Below are positions 18,200 through 26,667 of a stretch of 64,000 nt of DNA, piece by piece (the stretch's first letter is position 1; every line of letters begins with the position of its first letter). Position numbers and translations under genes: made by a program. Source of the stretch: Flavobacterium sp. UBA5153 (GTDB lineage: Bacteria > Bacteroidota > Bacteroidia > Flavobacteriales > Flavobacteriaceae); contig DHXP01000018.1 in the NCBI GenBank assembly GCA_002413745.1, forward strand, positions 81,231 through 145,230, read 5' to 3'. Under the pieces are notes generated by a model, which saw only the letters and a list, made by a program, of their open reading frames with translations, had not been told where the DNA came from and searched no databases.

Positions 18200-19492
18200 C
18201 TAGCTATTCATCAAACTCTCAATTTCTTCCACCTCAATCGGGATATTTCGCATCAAGTTAAAAGGTTCTCCAGTTTCCTGAACAACAACATTATCTTCTA
18301 ATCGGATTCCGAAACCTTCGGCAGGAATGTAGATTCCCGGCTCGACGGTAAAAACCATATTGGCTTGCATCGGTTCGGTTAGTTTTCCGTAATCGTGGGT
18401 GTCCAATCCCATGTGATGGGAAGTTCCGTGCATAAAGTATTTTTTATAGGCTGGCCAATCCGGGTTTTCGTTTTGTACATCGGCTTTGTCGATAAGTCCC
18501 AAACCAAGCAATTCCGATGTCATAATTTTCCCCACTTCGATTTGATATTCTTTCCAAAGTGTTCCTGGAACAAGCATTTTAGTGGCCTCATTTTTCACTC
18601 TTAAAACGGCATTATAAACGGCTTTTTGTCTTTCGGTAAATTTTCCTGAAACGGGAATCATTCGAGTCATATCGCTGGAATAATTGGCATATTCTGCGGC
18701 AACGTCAAGCAAAACCAAATCACCGGCTTTGCATTGTTGGTTGTTTTCGATGTAATGCAACACGTTCGCATTGTTGCCCGAAGCGATAATTGGTGTGTAA
18801 GCAAAACCTTTGGAACGATTTCGGATGAATTCGTGAATGAATTCGGCTTCGATTTCATATTCGGTCACATTGGGTTTCACGAATGACAATAATCTTCTGA
18901 ATCCTTTTTCGGTGATGTCGCAGGCATTTTGGATTAAATCCAATTCTTCCGTTTCTTTTACGGAACGAATGCGTTGCAAAATCGGATTGCTTTTTGCTAC
19001 GGCATGCGCCGGATATTTTTCCTTCCACCATTTTACAAAACGGGCTTCACGGGTTTCTGTTTCCACGGTGGCACGGTAATGTTCGTTGGTATTGATGTAA
19101 ATCGTGTCGCAATGGGTCATCATTTCGAACAAAACCTTCTCGAAATCCTGCAACCAATGCACGGTTTTTATTCCCGAAACTTCAAAAGCTCGGTCTTTGG
19201 TCAGTTTTTCGCCTTCCCAAATGGCAATGTGTTCGCTGGTTTCTTTCAGGAACAACATTTCGCGCTGGTTTTCATAAGGGGCGTCGGGAAAAAGCAATAA
19301 AATGCTTTCTTCTTGGTCAACGCCTGATAAATAGAAAATATCGCGATGTTGTGCAAATGGCAAAGTGCTATCGGCAGAAACCGGATAAATGTCATTGGAA
19401 TTAAAAACCGCCACGCTTTTTGGCTTCATTTGAGCCGTGAATTTGGCGCGATTTTTTATAAAAAGTTGACGGTCAATTTGGTGGTATTTCAT
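18200..19492 (-). CDS. pepP: Xaa-Pro aminopeptidase (aminopeptidase P)
   Basis: 430 residues. It removes the N-terminal residue from peptides with proline in position 2. The N-terminal creatinase-like domain (about 1-170) is followed by a pita-bread M24 domain with the full dimetal set: the Asp pair in LLDVAAEYANYSSDMTR, His in MHGTSHHMG, Glu in VEPGIYIP and Glu in RLEDNVVV. The HxxGLDTHD segment is typical of PepP. Cytoplasmic, no signal peptide. Monocistronic on the minus strand, with a terminator-like hairpin beyond its stop and a nested inverted repeat upstream (19528-19584). Confidence 0.92.
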   Translation of the reverse strand: MKYHQIDRQLFIKNRAKFTAQMKPKSVAVFNSNDIYPVSADSTLPFAQHRDIFYLSGVDQEESILLLFPDAPYENQREMLFLKETSEHIAIWEGEKLTKDRAFEVSGIKTVHWLQDFEKVLFEMMTHCDTIYINTNEHYRATVETETREARFVKWWKEKYPAHAVAKSNPILQRIRSVKETEELDLIQNACDITEKGFRRLLSFVKPNVTEYEIEAEFIHEFIRNRSKGFAYTPIIASGNNANVLHYIENNQQCKAGDLVLLDVAAEYANYSSDMTRMIPVSGKFTERQKAVYNAVLRVKNEATKMLVPGTLWKEYQIEVGKIMTSELLGLGLIDKADVQNENPDWPAYKKYFMHGTSHHMGLDTHDYGKLTEPMQANMVFTVEPGIYIPAEGFGIRLEDNVVVQETGEPFNLMRNIPIEVEEIESLMNS

Positions 19493-19903
19493 ATATGTAA
19501 AATTTATTTGTTAGCGGTCATATATGTTATCGCCTTTTTATTTATTGGTGTTTGCTTACGCAAACTCGTTTTTAGTGGCGATTTCATAACATTCTTTTTT
19601 TAAATTTTGAATATTCAAAAGTAGAAACTTTGGCGTCAAAAAGGGACATTTAATTTAATTACTTTTGATTAAGAACTATAGAAAATATTTTTTTTCACTG
19701 TAATTCTTCTGCTTCTTGAATAAATAATATCAAAAACGGCAATAAAGTTGATAATAATTGAATAAACTATGGTTTTGGTTATAAATAGATTCATAGGGTT
19801 AAAAAAAAACTTTAAATTGATTATAAATTAGCACGAAAAGGTTGTAGTATCTTTCAAATAGCCCTATTTTTGTGTCACTTTAAAATAATTTATTCCAATT
19901 CTT
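19493..19903. other. Divergent intergenic region pepP / sdhC
   Basis: No gene is seen. On the left is a nested inverted repeat: the outer arms ATCGCC/GGCGAT enclose the perfect GTTTGC-TTAC-GCAAAC hairpin at 19550-19565 (whole structure about 19529-19583). On the right is the promoter of sdhCAB (19842-19872). The middle is plain A/T-rich sequence. Confidence 0.5.
19842..19872 (+). promoter_or_regulatory. Promoter of sdhCAB
   Basis: TTG at 19842-19844, a 20-nt spacer and TATTTTTG at 19865-19872 match the Bacteroidota consensus. The sdhC ATG is 31 bp downstream. Confidence 0.75.
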
Positions 19904-20569
19904 ATGGCAAAATCTTCAATGTTGAAGTCGTCAATAGCAAAAAAAGTAGCTATGGCGCTTTCAGGTCTTTTTCTGATTATGTTTCTATCGCTACATTTTT
20001 TTATTAACATGACTTCGGTGTTCAGCGCCGATGCTTTCAATGCGATGTCTCATTTTATGGGTTATAATCCATTAATTCAGTTTGTTATGCAACCAGTTTT
20101 GGTTGCGGGTGTTGTTTTTCACTTCGTTATGGGTATTGTTTTGGAAATAAAAAACCGAAAAGCAAGACCTATTGGGTACGCTAAGTACAATGGCGCGGCA
20201 AATGCTTCTTGGGCATCTAGGAATATGATTATTTCTGGATTGGTAGTTTTAGCATTTATCGGGTTGCATTTTTATGATTTCTGGGTTCAAGAAATCACGT
20301 ATAAATACATTGATGATAATGCACTGGAACCAACAAGATATTTTGGCGACTTGGTTGGTAAATTTGAAAGTCCAGTTCGTACAGGACTGTATTGTTTGGC
20401 TTTTTTATTGTTGTCCTTGCACTTGTGGCACGGTATCGGTTCTTCTTTTCAATCGATAGGTTTTAATAATAAATATTCAAGATTCTTAAAAAAAGTAGGG
20501 TATTGTTTTGCAATAGTGGTTCCTTTCGGATTCATTTTTATTGCCTTATTTCATCATTTCAATCAATAA
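19904..20569 (+). CDS. sdhC: Succinate dehydrogenase / fumarate reductase cytochrome b subunit
   Basis: 221 residues, all helical membrane segments (about five), which anchor the flavoprotein and iron-sulfur subunits and pass electrons to menaquinone through b-type haems. Candidate haem-ligand histidines lie in LSLHFFIN, GVVFHFVMG, IGLHFYDF and LSLHLWHG, one per helix as in the single-subunit di-haem anchors of Bacillus and Wolinella type. No sdhD is present, as expected for that class. First gene of sdhCAB, 12 bp before sdhA, behind a good promoter. The ATG at 19904 gives the family's usual N-terminus. Confidence 0.92.
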   Translation: MAKSSMLKSSIAKKVAMALSGLFLIMFLSLHFFINMTSVFSADAFNAMSHFMGYNPLIQFVMQPVLVAGVVFHFVMGIVLEIKNRKARPIGYAKYNGAANASWASRNMIISGLVVLAFIGLHFYDFWVQEITYKYIDDNALEPTRYFGDLVGKFESPVRTGLYCLAFLLLSLHLWHGIGSSFQSIGFNNKYSRFLKKVGYCFAIVVPFGFIFIALFHHFNQ

Positions 20570-20581
20570 TATTATATAATA

Positions 20582-22582
20582 ATGGCGTTAGATTCAAAAA
20601 TACCAGCGGGTCCAATTTCGGACAAATGGACAGATTATAAAGATCATATTAACTTGGTAAACCCTGCCAACAAGCGTAATTTAGATATTATTGTTGTTGG
20701 AACTGGACTTGCCGGAGGTTCTGCAGCGGCAACACTTGCAGAATTAGGCTACAACGTAAAAGCTTTTTGCTTTCAAGATTCTCCACGTCGGGCACACTCG
20801 ATTGCTGCACAAGGAGGAATCAACGCCGCCAAAAATTATCAAGGGGACGGAGACTCTGTTTTCCGATTGTTTTATGACACCGTGAAAGGAGGCGATTATC
20901 GTGCCCGTGAAGCAAACGTACATCGTTTAGCCGAAGTTTCAGGAAATATCATTGACCAATGTGTGGCTCAAGGTGTTCCTTTGGCCCGTGAATACGGAGG
21001 ATTATTGGACAATCGTTCTTTTGGAGGAACTTTAGTTTCTCGTACTTTTTATGCAAAAGGACAAACCGGTCAACAATTATTATTAGGAGCTTATTCGGCA
21101 ATGAACCGTCAAATAGGCCGTGGAAAAATAAAAATGCACAATCGTCACGAAATGCTGGATATAGTAATCGTGAACGGTAAAGCAAGAGGCATTATCGCTC
21201 GTAACCTGATTACGGGAGAAATCGAAAGACATTCAGCTCATGCTGTTGTTATTGCTTCTGGAGGATATGGAAATGTATTTTTCTTGTCGACAAACGCAAT
21301 GGGAAGTAATGCAACAGCGGCATGGAAGATCCACAAAAAAGGAGCTTTCTTCGCCAATCCTTGTTATACACAAATTCACCCAACTTGTATTCCTGTATCA
21401 GGAGATCACCAATCGAAATTGACATTGATGTCTGAATCATTAAGAAATGACGGACGTATTTGGGTTCCTGCAAAATTAGAAGACGCGAAAGCTATTCGTG
21501 AAGGACTTAAAAAACCTATTGATTTATCGGAAGCAGAAAGAGATTATTATTTAGAAAGAAGATATCCTGCTTTTGGAAATCTTGTTCCTCGTGATGTGGC
21601 TTCACGTGCAGCCAAAGAAAGATGTGATGCCGGTTTTGGTGTTAACAAAACGGGAGAAGCAGTTTATTTAGATTTCGCTGCAGCAATACAGCGTTATGGC
21701 AAAGAGCAAGCTTATATTAAAGGCTTAGATGAAAAAGATGGCCAATTAATTATAAAATTAGGGGCTGCGGTCATTGAAAATAAATACGGTAACTTATTCC
21801 AAATGTATGAGAAAATCGTTGACGAAAACCCATATGTAACCCCGATGATGATTTATCCAGCGGTGCATTATACAATGGGGGGAACTTGGGTCGATTATAA
21901 TTTACAAACTACAATTCCTGGTTGTTTCTCCATTGGAGAATCAAACTTTTCAGATCACGGAGCCAATAGATTAGGTGCTTCAGCATTGATGCAAGGTTTA
22001 GCCGACGGTTATTTTGTATTGCCATACACCATTGGCGATTATTTGGCCCCGGATATTAAAGTAGGAACAATTTCTACAGATTTACCTGAATTTGCAGCTG
22101 CAGAAAAAGAGGTTAAAGATCAAATCGAGAAATTCATGAACAATAAAGGTTCACATTCTGTTGACTATTTCCACAAGAAATTAGGAAAAATTATGTGGGA
22201 CAAAGTAGGTATGGCTCGTAATGCAAAAGGCTTAAATGAAGCTATCGTTGAGATTGCAGCTTTGCGTGAAGAATTTTTTAAAGAGGTCAATGTTCCTGGT
22301 GATGCCAATGGTTTCAATCAAGAATTAGAAAAAGCAACTCGTGTTGCCGATTTCCTTGAATTGGGAGAGCTTTTCGCCAAAGACGCTTTACATAGAAATG
22401 AATCTTGTGGAGGGCACTTCCGAGAAGAGTATCAAACGGAAGAGGGCGAAGCGCAACGAGATGACGTTAACTTTGCTTATGTAGCGGCTTGGGAATACAA
22501 AGGAAAACCAAGCGATGCCGTTTTACATAAAGAAGACTTAGTGTTTGATAACGTGAAACTAGTTCAAAGAAGTTATAAATAG
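20582..22582 (+). CDS. sdhA: Succinate dehydrogenase / fumarate reductase flavoprotein subunit
   Basis: 666 residues. This is the catalytic subunit that oxidises succinate to fumarate in the TCA cycle, on the cytoplasmic face of the inner membrane. The FAD-binding motif VVGTGLAGG (38-46) and the covalent-FAD histidine H72 in [12 protein letters not shown] are present, as are HPTCIP and the C-terminal [15 protein letters not shown] substrate-site segment. The length and sequence style fit the Bacteroidota B-type enzymes, which work with menaquinone. It lies between sdhC and sdhB; a 91-bp spacer with a strong inverted repeat separates it from sdhB. Confidence 0.95.
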   Translation: MALDSKIPAGPISDKWTDYKDHINLVNPANKRNLDIIVVGTGLAGGSAAATLAELGYNVKAFCFQDSPRRAHSIAAQGGINAAKNYQGDGDSVFRLFYDTVKGGDYRAREANVHRLAEVSGNIIDQCVAQGVPLAREYGGLLDNRSFGGTLVSRTFYAKGQTGQQLLLGAYSAMNRQIGRGKIKMHNRHEMLDIVIVNGKARGIIARNLITGEIERHSAHAVVIASGGYGNVFFLSTNAMGSNATAAWKIHKKGAFFANPCYTQIHPTCIPVSGDHQSKLTLMSESLRNDGRIWVPAKLEDAKAIREGLKKPIDLSEAERDYYLERRYPAFGNLVPRDVASRAAKERCDAGFGVNKTGEAVYLDFAAAIQRYGKEQAYIKGLDEKDGQLIIKLGAAVIENKYGNLFQMYEKIVDENPYVTPMMIYPAVHYTMGGTWVDYNLQTTIPGCFSIGESNFSDHGANRLGASALMQGLADGYFVLPYTIGDYLAPDIKVGTISTDLPEFAAAEKEVKDQIEKFMNNKGSHSVDYFHKKLGKIMWDKVGMARNAKGLNEAIVEIAALREEFFKEVNVPGDANGFNQELEKATRVADFLELGELFAKDALHRNESCGGHFREEYQTEEGEAQRDDVNFAYVAAWEYKGKPSDAVLHKEDLVFDNVKLVQRSYK

Positions 22583-22601
22583 AAATTAGTCAAACGTCAA
22601 C

Positions 22602-22656
22602 GTCTTAAAGTCAAAGGGCTCAATGTCTATCGACTTTCGACCTTCGACTTTAAGAC
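22602..22656 (+). repeat. Intercistronic inverted repeat between sdhA and sdhB
   Basis: GTCTTAAAGTCAAAGG (22602-22617) pairs with CCTTCGACTTTAAGAC (22641-22656), 15 of 16 positions, with a 23-nt loop. It lacks a T-run, so it is unlikely to be a simple terminator; an RNA-processing or stability element is possible. Confidence 0.6.
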
Positions 22657-22673
22657 TTCCAAATTAAAAATAT

Positions 22674-23420
22674 ATGAAACTTACATTAAAAATATGGCGC
22701 CAGAAAAACGCCCAAGATAAAGGCCAATTGGTTGATTATAAAATTGACGGAATTGAACCAGACATGTCATTCCTTGAAATGATTGATGTGCTTAATGAGC
22801 AATTAAACAATAAAGGAGAAGATCCAGTGGCGTTTGACCACGATTGTCGTGAAGGTATTTGCGGAATGTGTTCTTTGTTTATCAATGGAGAGGCTCACGG
22901 ACCAGATAGAGGAATTCCTACTTGTCAATTGCATATGCGAATGTTCAAAGATGGTGATACCATTTTTATCGAACCGTTCAGGGCAGCTGCGTTTCCGGTA
23001 ATTAAAGATTTAGTGGTTGACAGAAGTGCTTTTGACAGAATTCAACATGCTGGTGGATTTATATCGGTAAACACTTCCGGAAATACAATCGATGCGAATA
23101 CCATTCCAATCAATAAGAAAGATGCTGACGATGCTTTTGATGCAGCGACTTGTATTGGTTGTGGTGCTTGTGTTGCCACTTGTAAAAACTCTTCCGCCAT
23201 GTTGTTTGTGGCTGCCAAGGTTAGCCAGTTTGCGCTATTGCCACAAGGTAAAATAGAAGCTACAGATCGTGTACTGAGCATGATTAATCAAATGGATCAT
23301 GAAGGTTTCGGAAATTGCACCAATACTGGAGCTTGTGAAGTGGAATGTCCTAAAGGAATTTCATTGGAGAATATTGCCCGAATGAACAGGGAATATTTAT
23401 CGGCAAGTATGAAAGGATAG
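22674..23420 (+). CDS. sdhB: Succinate dehydrogenase / fumarate reductase iron-sulfur subunit
   Basis: 248 residues. It carries electrons from FAD to the haem anchor. The [2Fe-2S] cysteines are C58, C63, C66 and C84 (CREGICGMC ... PTC). The second domain has C160, C163, C166 and C170 ([11 protein letters not shown]) plus C215, C221 and C225, enough for the [4Fe-4S] and [3Fe-4S] clusters. Third gene of sdhCAB, closed by a strong terminator 23 bp after the stop. Confidence 0.95.
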   Translation: MKLTLKIWRQKNAQDKGQLVDYKIDGIEPDMSFLEMIDVLNEQLNNKGEDPVAFDHDCREGICGMCSLFINGEAHGPDRGIPTCQLHMRMFKDGDTIFIEPFRAAAFPVIKDLVVDRSAFDRIQHAGGFISVNTSGNTIDANTIPINKKDADDAFDAATCIGCGACVATCKNSSAMLFVAAKVSQFALLPQGKIEATDRVLSMINQMDHEGFGNCTNTGACEVECPKGISLENIARMNREYLSASMKG

Positions 23421-23442
23421 ATTCAAAAACAAAATATATTTT

Positions 23443-23474
23443 AAACGTCCCGAAGTATCGGGACGTTTTTTGTT
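23443..23474 (+). terminator. Terminator of sdhCAB
   Basis: AACGTCCCGA-AGTA-TCGGGACGTT gives a 10-bp perfect stem followed by TTTTTG. Confidence 0.88.
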
Positions 23475-23483
23475 ATAATCAGA

Positions 23484-23732
23484 TTATGATTGTAAGTCTT
23501 TTTCAAAATCAAATAATTCTTTAATCTTTATGTCTAGAGCTATAGCAATCAGCTTTAGATTTAATACAGAAGTGTTAACAGCTCCTCGTTCTATTCTGCT
23601 GATAACAGAAACGTCAAAATTGCAATCAATAGCTAATTGAGCTTGTGTAATAGTTTTTTGTTCTCTAATTTTCTTCAAATTAGAGCCAAATGCAATTAGA
23701 AATGATTTGTCTTTATGATTAGCCACATACAA
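23484..23732 (-). CDS. Small XRE-family helix-turn-helix regulator
   Basis: 82 residues with one Cro/C1-type helix-turn-helix at about 14-70 (REQKTITQAQLAIDC, VSVISRIERGAVNTSVLNLKLIAIAL). It is similar in size and layout to the regulator at 1146-1364 but clearly a different sequence. It is transcribed leftward toward sdhB and divergently from the SHOCT protein gene at 23871. Target unknown; the divergent neighbour is one candidate. Confidence 0.85.
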   Translation of the reverse strand: MYVANHKDKSFLIAFGSNLKKIREQKTITQAQLAIDCNFDVSVISRIERGAVNTSVLNLKLIAIALDIKIKELFDFEKDLQS

Positions 23733-23870
23733 AAGTCAATCTAACTTTAAAAATTTATATAGGAGAATAATCCTATATGTAAAAAAATAACTATTTTTAC
23801 AAAAAGTAAACACAGAAGTGTTTTGTTTTCTGTGAATCTTCGTAAACAACAAATCTTAAATATTTAAATT

Positions 23871-24464
23871 ATGAAAAAAATTATTTTGGCATCAGTTTTA
23901 GCATTTGCTTTATCAACAACGGCATTTGCTCAAACAACTTTGATTGATAATCCGATTGAATTTGGACAAGTTAAAGCAATAAAAGAAAAGAGTGAAGTAA
24001 AAGTGATAACTAAAGAAGGGATTACTCAATATACAGCGTCCAATGGTTCTATCATAAAAATTGGGGATAAATTCCGTATAAACAGACCAGAAGGAGGTGC
24101 TAAGACATTTGTTTCAATACAAAATAAACCAACCGTAATGGATATGTTAGGCAATAGTGGTTTTATCTCAACGGTTAATACATCAATGAGTAATACAGAA
24201 ATAACTATTAAATCATTATATATAGCTGGGTCAAGAAAGTTAGGTTTTAAACCAATGGCTGAATTGGCAACTTGTGGAACTTGTAACAACTTACTTGTTG
24301 ATATTGAATTAGCAATTGAATCAAAAGAAATTAGAACTAACGGAATGACTTCTGAAGATGCAATGGCATTATTAAAAACTCAAAAAGAAAAATTAGATTT
24401 AGGTATTATTACTCAAAAAGAATTTGATGATAAAAAAGCTGAATTAATTAAGTTTATCCAATAG
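23871..24464 (+). CDS. Exported protein with C-terminal SHOCT motif
   Basis: 197 residues. A clear signal peptide (MKKIILASVLAFALSTTAFA, cleavage before QTTLID) sends it to the periplasm or surface. The middle is a beta-rich segment of no recognised family with one CGTC motif (about 137-140) that could bind metal or form a disulfide. The last 30 residues (KEKLDLGIITQKEFDDKKAEL) match the SHOCT short C-terminal helical motif, often an oligomerisation tag. Single-gene unit with its own terminator. Function unknown. Confidence 0.75.
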   Translation: MKKIILASVLAFALSTTAFAQTTLIDNPIEFGQVKAIKEKSEVKVITKEGITQYTASNGSIIKIGDKFRINRPEGGAKTFVSIQNKPTVMDMLGNSGFISTVNTSMSNTEITIKSLYIAGSRKLGFKPMAELATCGTCNNLLVDIELAIESKEIRTNGMTSEDAMALLKTQKEKLDLGIITQKEFDDKKAELIKFIQ

Positions 24465-24484
24465 TATTAAATAAAAATTTTTAC

Positions 24485-24518
24485 AAAAACGCATTCATTG
24501 ATTTGGATGCGTTTTTTT
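24485..24518 (+). terminator. Terminator of the SHOCT protein gene
   Basis: AAAACGCAT ... ATGCGTTTT forms a stem followed by a T-run, about 20 bp past the stop. Confidence 0.8.
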
Positions 24519-24582
24519 GTTTTCAAACCTTTTCAAAATCTATTATTTATCAGAAATCGATTTCTAAAAGCGCAAATAAAAA

Positions 24583-24611
24583 TTGTCATTAAAAATAAAT
24601 TATTAGATTTG
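24583..24611 (+). promoter_or_regulatory. Promoter of the VapBC45-like pair
   Basis: TTG (24583-24585), an 18-nt spacer and TAGATTTG (24604-24611) match the Bacteroidota consensus. Transcription would begin around 24618, so the first ATG (24619) would be nearly leaderless; the ATG at 24628 is an alternative start. Confidence 0.6.
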
Positions 24612-24618
24612 TATAAAA

Positions 24619-25305
24619 ATGAAAAATATGGAATTTGAAAATAATATAGAAATAGGATTGGGAATTTTTACAGTTCCTGACATTGCGGCTATATTAAATT
24701 TAAAATATTCCAAAGTACATAGTCTATTAAACGAATATTGGGATAAAAGATTTGCAAGTCAATATGGCGAAAAGTATTCTTGGAAAGTTCATAATAATAA
24801 AGCAGTAAGTTTTCATACTTTAGTTGAGTTCTATATTTTTTTTCAACTAAAAGAAGTTGGGGTTCCAACTCAAAAAATTTTAGATGCACATAAGGAGTTG
24901 TCTAAACGATTTGAAACTGCATTTCCATTTGCTAGTTCCAAAATAATAAATAAAATGACTTGCGTTGGTAAAAGAATAGTATTTGAAATTAATGAGAATG
25001 AAATAATAAATTTAGATTCTACAAAACAATTAAATTTAAAATTTATAAAACTATTTGCTCAAAATTTAGATTTCGATAAAAATAATTTAGCAAATAAATT
25101 CTATCCATTAGGAAAATCTAACAGTGTTATCATAGATCCTGAACATCAGTTTGGACAACCAGTTATAAAGAATACAAATATTTACCCACAAACAATTTAC
25201 AATCTTTATAAATCAAAAGAAAGTAAAAAATTTATTGCTGAATCATACGAAATTTCTTTAAAGCAAGTTAATGATGCTATTGATTATTGTAAAAGTGTAG
25301 CATAA
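24619..25305 (+). CDS. VapB45-like antitoxin (N-terminal helix-turn-helix, C-terminal DUF433)
   Basis: 228 residues. The N-terminus looks like a MerR-type helix-turn-helix (FTVPDIAAILNLKYSKVHSLL, about 14-34). The last 60 residues are a DUF433 domain (IDPEHQFGQPVIKNTNIYP, then FIAESYEISLKQVNDAIDYC). This layout and length match VapB45 of Mycobacterium tuberculosis, and the next gene matches VapC45 in size, so the two probably form a toxin-antitoxin pair with this gene as DNA-binding antitoxin. The genes overlap by one base (TAATG). If transcription starts at 24618, translation may begin at Met4 (24628). Confidence 0.75.
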   Translation: MKNMEFENNIEIGLGIFTVPDIAAILNLKYSKVHSLLNEYWDKRFASQYGEKYSWKVHNNKAVSFHTLVEFYIFFQLKEVGVPTQKILDAHKELSKRFETAFPFASSKIINKMTCVGKRIVFEINENEIINLDSTKQLNLKFIKLFAQNLDFDKNNLANKFYPLGKSNSVIIDPEHQFGQPVIKNTNIYPQTIYNLYKSKESKKFIAESYEISLKQVNDAIDYCKSVA

Positions 25306-25712
25306 TGACAAATATTTATATAGATGAAAATTTCTCTCATTACCTTGCAAATGGTTTAGATGTTTTTCAACAACATTTAAATTCAAAAGAAAAATTACAG
25401 ATTCAAGTATTATCTATTAAAGAGGTGTTTGGAAAAGGTGTAAAAGATGAAGTATGGATTCCACTAGTTGGAAAAGAAAAAGGGATTGTTATAACGCAAG
25501 ATTTAAGAATTCAAACTACAAGACATCAAAACGAATTATATAAAAAACATGGTTTAGGAGTTTTCTTTTTTAAACCGCCTTCAACGGGTTTCAGTTTTTG
25601 GGAAATGGTTGAGCACTTAATTAAACGTTGGCCAGAAATTAAAAAAAAAGCAACTGATGATAGACCTTTTGCATTTAGAATTACACCAAATAAAATAGAG
25701 CGTCTTTCATAG
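25305..25712 (+). CDS. VapC45-like PIN-type toxin
   Basis: 135 residues. A compact PIN-like nuclease: the acidic residues that would bind metal are D7 (IYIDENF), the D-E pair in KDEVWIPLV (about 48-49) and the Asp of VITQDLRI (about 67), in the order seen in the VapC45/DUF5615 families. Proteins of this group cleave RNA and are neutralised by the DUF433 protein encoded just upstream, with which this gene overlaps by one base. All acidic positions are intact, so it may be active. A strong terminator follows. Confidence 0.75.
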   Translation: MTNIYIDENFSHYLANGLDVFQQHLNSKEKLQIQVLSIKEVFGKGVKDEVWIPLVGKEKGIVITQDLRIQTTRHQNELYKKHGLGVFFFKPPSTGFSFWEMVEHLIKRWPEIKKKATDDRPFAFRITPNKIERLS

Positions 25713-25738
25713 TTGCAAACTAAAAAAAATAAGATTCA

Positions 25739-25785
25739 AAATCCCCTCAAACGTTTTTAAAAAATAGCTGATGGGATTTTTATAG
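25739..25785 (+). terminator. Terminator of the VapBC45-like operon
   Basis: AAATCCCCTCA (25739-25749) pairs with TGATGGGATTT (25769-25779) with one mismatch, followed by TTTAT. Confidence 0.7.
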
Positions 25786-25896
25786 ATTTTAAATAGTGAT
25801 TAATTGAAGTTCAAGTTTTTTAAATTCCTAATTCGTAGAATTCGTCTTCATTTTATAAGTTTGGATTTGTATGCCAAATTTCACTAATTTTATAAA

Positions 25897-26667
25897 ATGA
25901 AAATAGCCATAATCCAATCACCATTATTCTGGGAAAACCCAATCGCTAACCGAAACTATTTCGAAGAAAAAATCAATGCTGTCACTGAAAAAGTGAATTT
26001 GATTGTGCTTCCCGAAATGTTCACGACAGGTTTCACTATGAATCCAAGCGATGTTGCCGAAACAATGCAAGGAGAAACGATTTTGCTGCTGCAATCTTTG
26101 GCAAAAGCCAAGAACAGCGCTATTATGGGAAGTCTAATCATCAAGGAAAACAATAATTTCTATAATAGATTAATTTTTGTTTTTCCGTCAGGGGCAATAC
26201 AATTTTACGATAAAAACCATTTGTTCACACCCGCTGGAGAAGATAAAGCGTATACAAAAGGAAACCAAAAACTGATTGTAGATTATTTAGGTTGGAAAAT
26301 TTGTCCGCTCGTATGTTACGATTTGCGTTTTCCGGTTTTTGCCCGCAATGTGGAAGATTATGATTTGTTGATTTATGTTGCCAATTGGCCAAAACCACGA
26401 ATCAATGCCTGGGATATTTTGCTCCAAGCGCGTTCGGTTGAAAACATGTGTTACACGATTGGCGTGAACAGGACAGGTTCGGATAAAAGTGGATACGAAT
26501 ATGTTGGGCATTCGCAAGCGGTTGATTTTCTAGGGAATTATGTTCTGGAACCACAAGAAACTGAAGGCGTATTCATTGTGGAATTCAACAAGGAAAAAAT
26601 GCTCGAAACAAGACAAAAACTTGGTTTTCTCAACGACAGGGATTCTTTCGAAATACGAAATTTATAA
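25897..26667 (+). CDS. Nitrilase-superfamily amidase (omega-amidase type)
   Basis: 256 residues, cytoplasmic. The catalytic Glu-Lys-Cys triad is E40 (LPEMFTTGF), K106 (YDKNHLFTP) and C140 (CPLVCYDLRFPV). Length and motifs fit the YafV/omega-amidase branch, which hydrolyses 2-oxoglutaramate or 2-oxosuccinamate formed by glutamine transaminases, a metabolite-repair role. NANWPKPR and CYTIGVNRTG are also typical of this branch. Its last six bases overlap the end of the convergent lipoprotein gene. No regulatory element is obvious in front. Confidence 0.88.
   Translation: MKIAIIQSPLFWENPIANRNYFEEKINAVTEKVNLIVLPEMFTTGFTMNPSDVAETMQGETILLLQSLAKAKNSAIMGSLIIKENNNFYNRLIFVFPSGAIQFYDKNHLFTPAGEDKAYTKGNQKLIVDYLGWKICPLVCYDLRFPVFARNVEDYDLLIYVANWPKPRINAWDILLQARSVENMCYTIGVNRTGSDKSGYEYVGHSQAVDFLGNYVLEPQETEGVFIVEFNKEKMLETRQKLGFLNDRDSFEIRNL

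Noticed and set aside
26287-26517. Antisense frames over the amidase gene
   Set aside because: They lie opposite the catalytic Cys region of a clear enzyme and show no independent support.
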